Shown here: positions 63,390-64,000 of the stretch, in pieces
Layout: every line of letters begins with the position of its first letter
Position numbering within the stretch: position 1 is the first letter of the stretch
Source of the DNA: Hepsetus odoe
Taxonomy: Eukaryota; Chordata; Actinopteri; Characiformes; Hepsetidae
Length of the DNA stretch: 64,000 nt
Direction of reading: 5' to 3'
Assembly (NCBI GenBank): GCA_017165825.1
Contig: CM029370.1
Location: 28,034,146-28,098,145 of the forward strand
Notes under the pieces: model-generated
What the model saw: the letters and a program-made list of their open reading frames with translations, nothing else
Databases searched by the model: none
Told to the model about the DNA's origin: nothing
Position numbers and translations under genes: made by a program

Positions 63390-64000
63390 AAATAGCCTAT
63401 TTTGGTCCAATTTCATTGTCCCAGCCCGGTAAGAACACTTTGCAGAGCAGTGGTGGCGCAAAAACCCAGATCTTTGTTTGTTGTGCATTATGGAAGCTAT
63501 TGTGATTGCTGTTTATGTGACATTATATTGTTACTGAATATGTGGGGCCAATGGCACCAAAACCACACAACACATCCAAACCCCAACCCGAAATACAAAA
63601 AAAAAGGACTCTCTCCAGCTTTTCTATTTCCAAAATTCTGCTAATCACTTAGTAGCCATGCAAAAACCCTGATTGTGGGTGAAAACTTTCACACTTTCAC
63701 ACTTTCAGCCCCAGCAAAGCCAAGCCAGCATGGTTCGGTCTCGGGTCTGGGTTTGCTTCATTTACAATAGAAACACGTCTCATCGTAGCACGGCTCAGAT
63801 ACAACTCAGCTCTGACTGGCAGTGGAAAAGCTCCATAAAAGGCTTTTTAGATTTGTGCCACAATCAGCTGAGGATATGCTATTTTTACGCCAATTCATTT
63901 CATAATAGATCTTGAGCAGTTGGAGCTGACCTGATTCAGAAATGGGCGATTTGTTCAAAAGTCATGTCTGACGATATTCTACATTTTAAACCAAAGGTAC
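63390..64000. other. No feature seen
   Basis: Unique-looking sequence; an 80-codon ORF at 63673-63915 has no recognisable motif. Confidence 0.45.

Overview
The window looks like non-coding DNA, intergenic or deep intronic, from a teleost fish. No bacterial-style gene density, operon or convincing host multi-exon gene is visible. The interpretable content is mostly transposable elements of kinds typical of bony fish: tRNA-derived SINEs, an RTE-clade LINE, Tc1-like DNA transposons with non-autonomous derivatives, a probable Rex1/L2-type LINE remnant, microsatellites and GGTTGCTA-type tandem repeats. The species cannot be fixed from the sequence.

For this annotation I use working names for the SINEs. 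SINE-A has a tRNA-like head (GGCAGCGGTGGCCTAGTGG), a B-box such as GGTTCGAATC, a core TTGAGCAAGGTACCGTCCCC and a CACTTT-type tail. SINE-B has a head like TAGCGCTGTCGCC and a 3' domain containing GATGGACTGGCGACCTG. SINE-C has a tail like CTGGATAAG..TAAATGTAAA. SINE-A/B is a chimera with the SINE-A head and a SINE-B-like 3' half ending in (GGAT)n.

Layout. 1-1 kb: an unrecognised ORF (583-975) with a close poly(A) signal. 1-19 kb: scattered SINEs, including a 45-bp mini-SINE with a 13-bp duplication at 1487-1557 and nested SINEs at 9.6-10 kb. 19-24 kb: antisense LINE remnants and an inverted pair of Tc1 transposase 3' ends. 24-35 kb: the SINE-densest part, with a chimeric SINE nested in an older SINE, two tail-to-tail inverted pairs and a dimeric SINE. 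35.6-36.8 kb: a Tc1-like element with long inverted termini, split by a second SINE dimer. 37.4-40.5 kb: the most complete element, a 3.1-kb RTE LINE bounded by a perfect 17-bp target-site duplication but carrying frameshifts. It is followed tail-to-tail by a 5'-truncated inverted RTE copy. 42-50 kb: Tc1-like remnants, including a degraded transposase at 45.6-46.3 kb, and head-only SINE pieces. 50-64 kb: SINEs, two non-autonomous elements carrying a 69-bp tandem repeat, a CA microsatellite and a GGTTGCTA repeat.

Nothing here suggests genes working together in a pathway. What the window shows is a history of insertion: RTE proteins for LINE copies, transposase for the Tc1-like relics, and borrowed reverse transcriptase for the SINEs. 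The relative order of several insertions can be read from nesting and target-site duplications. Long stretches without a marked feature hold only unique-looking AT-rich sequence as far as I can tell by eye.
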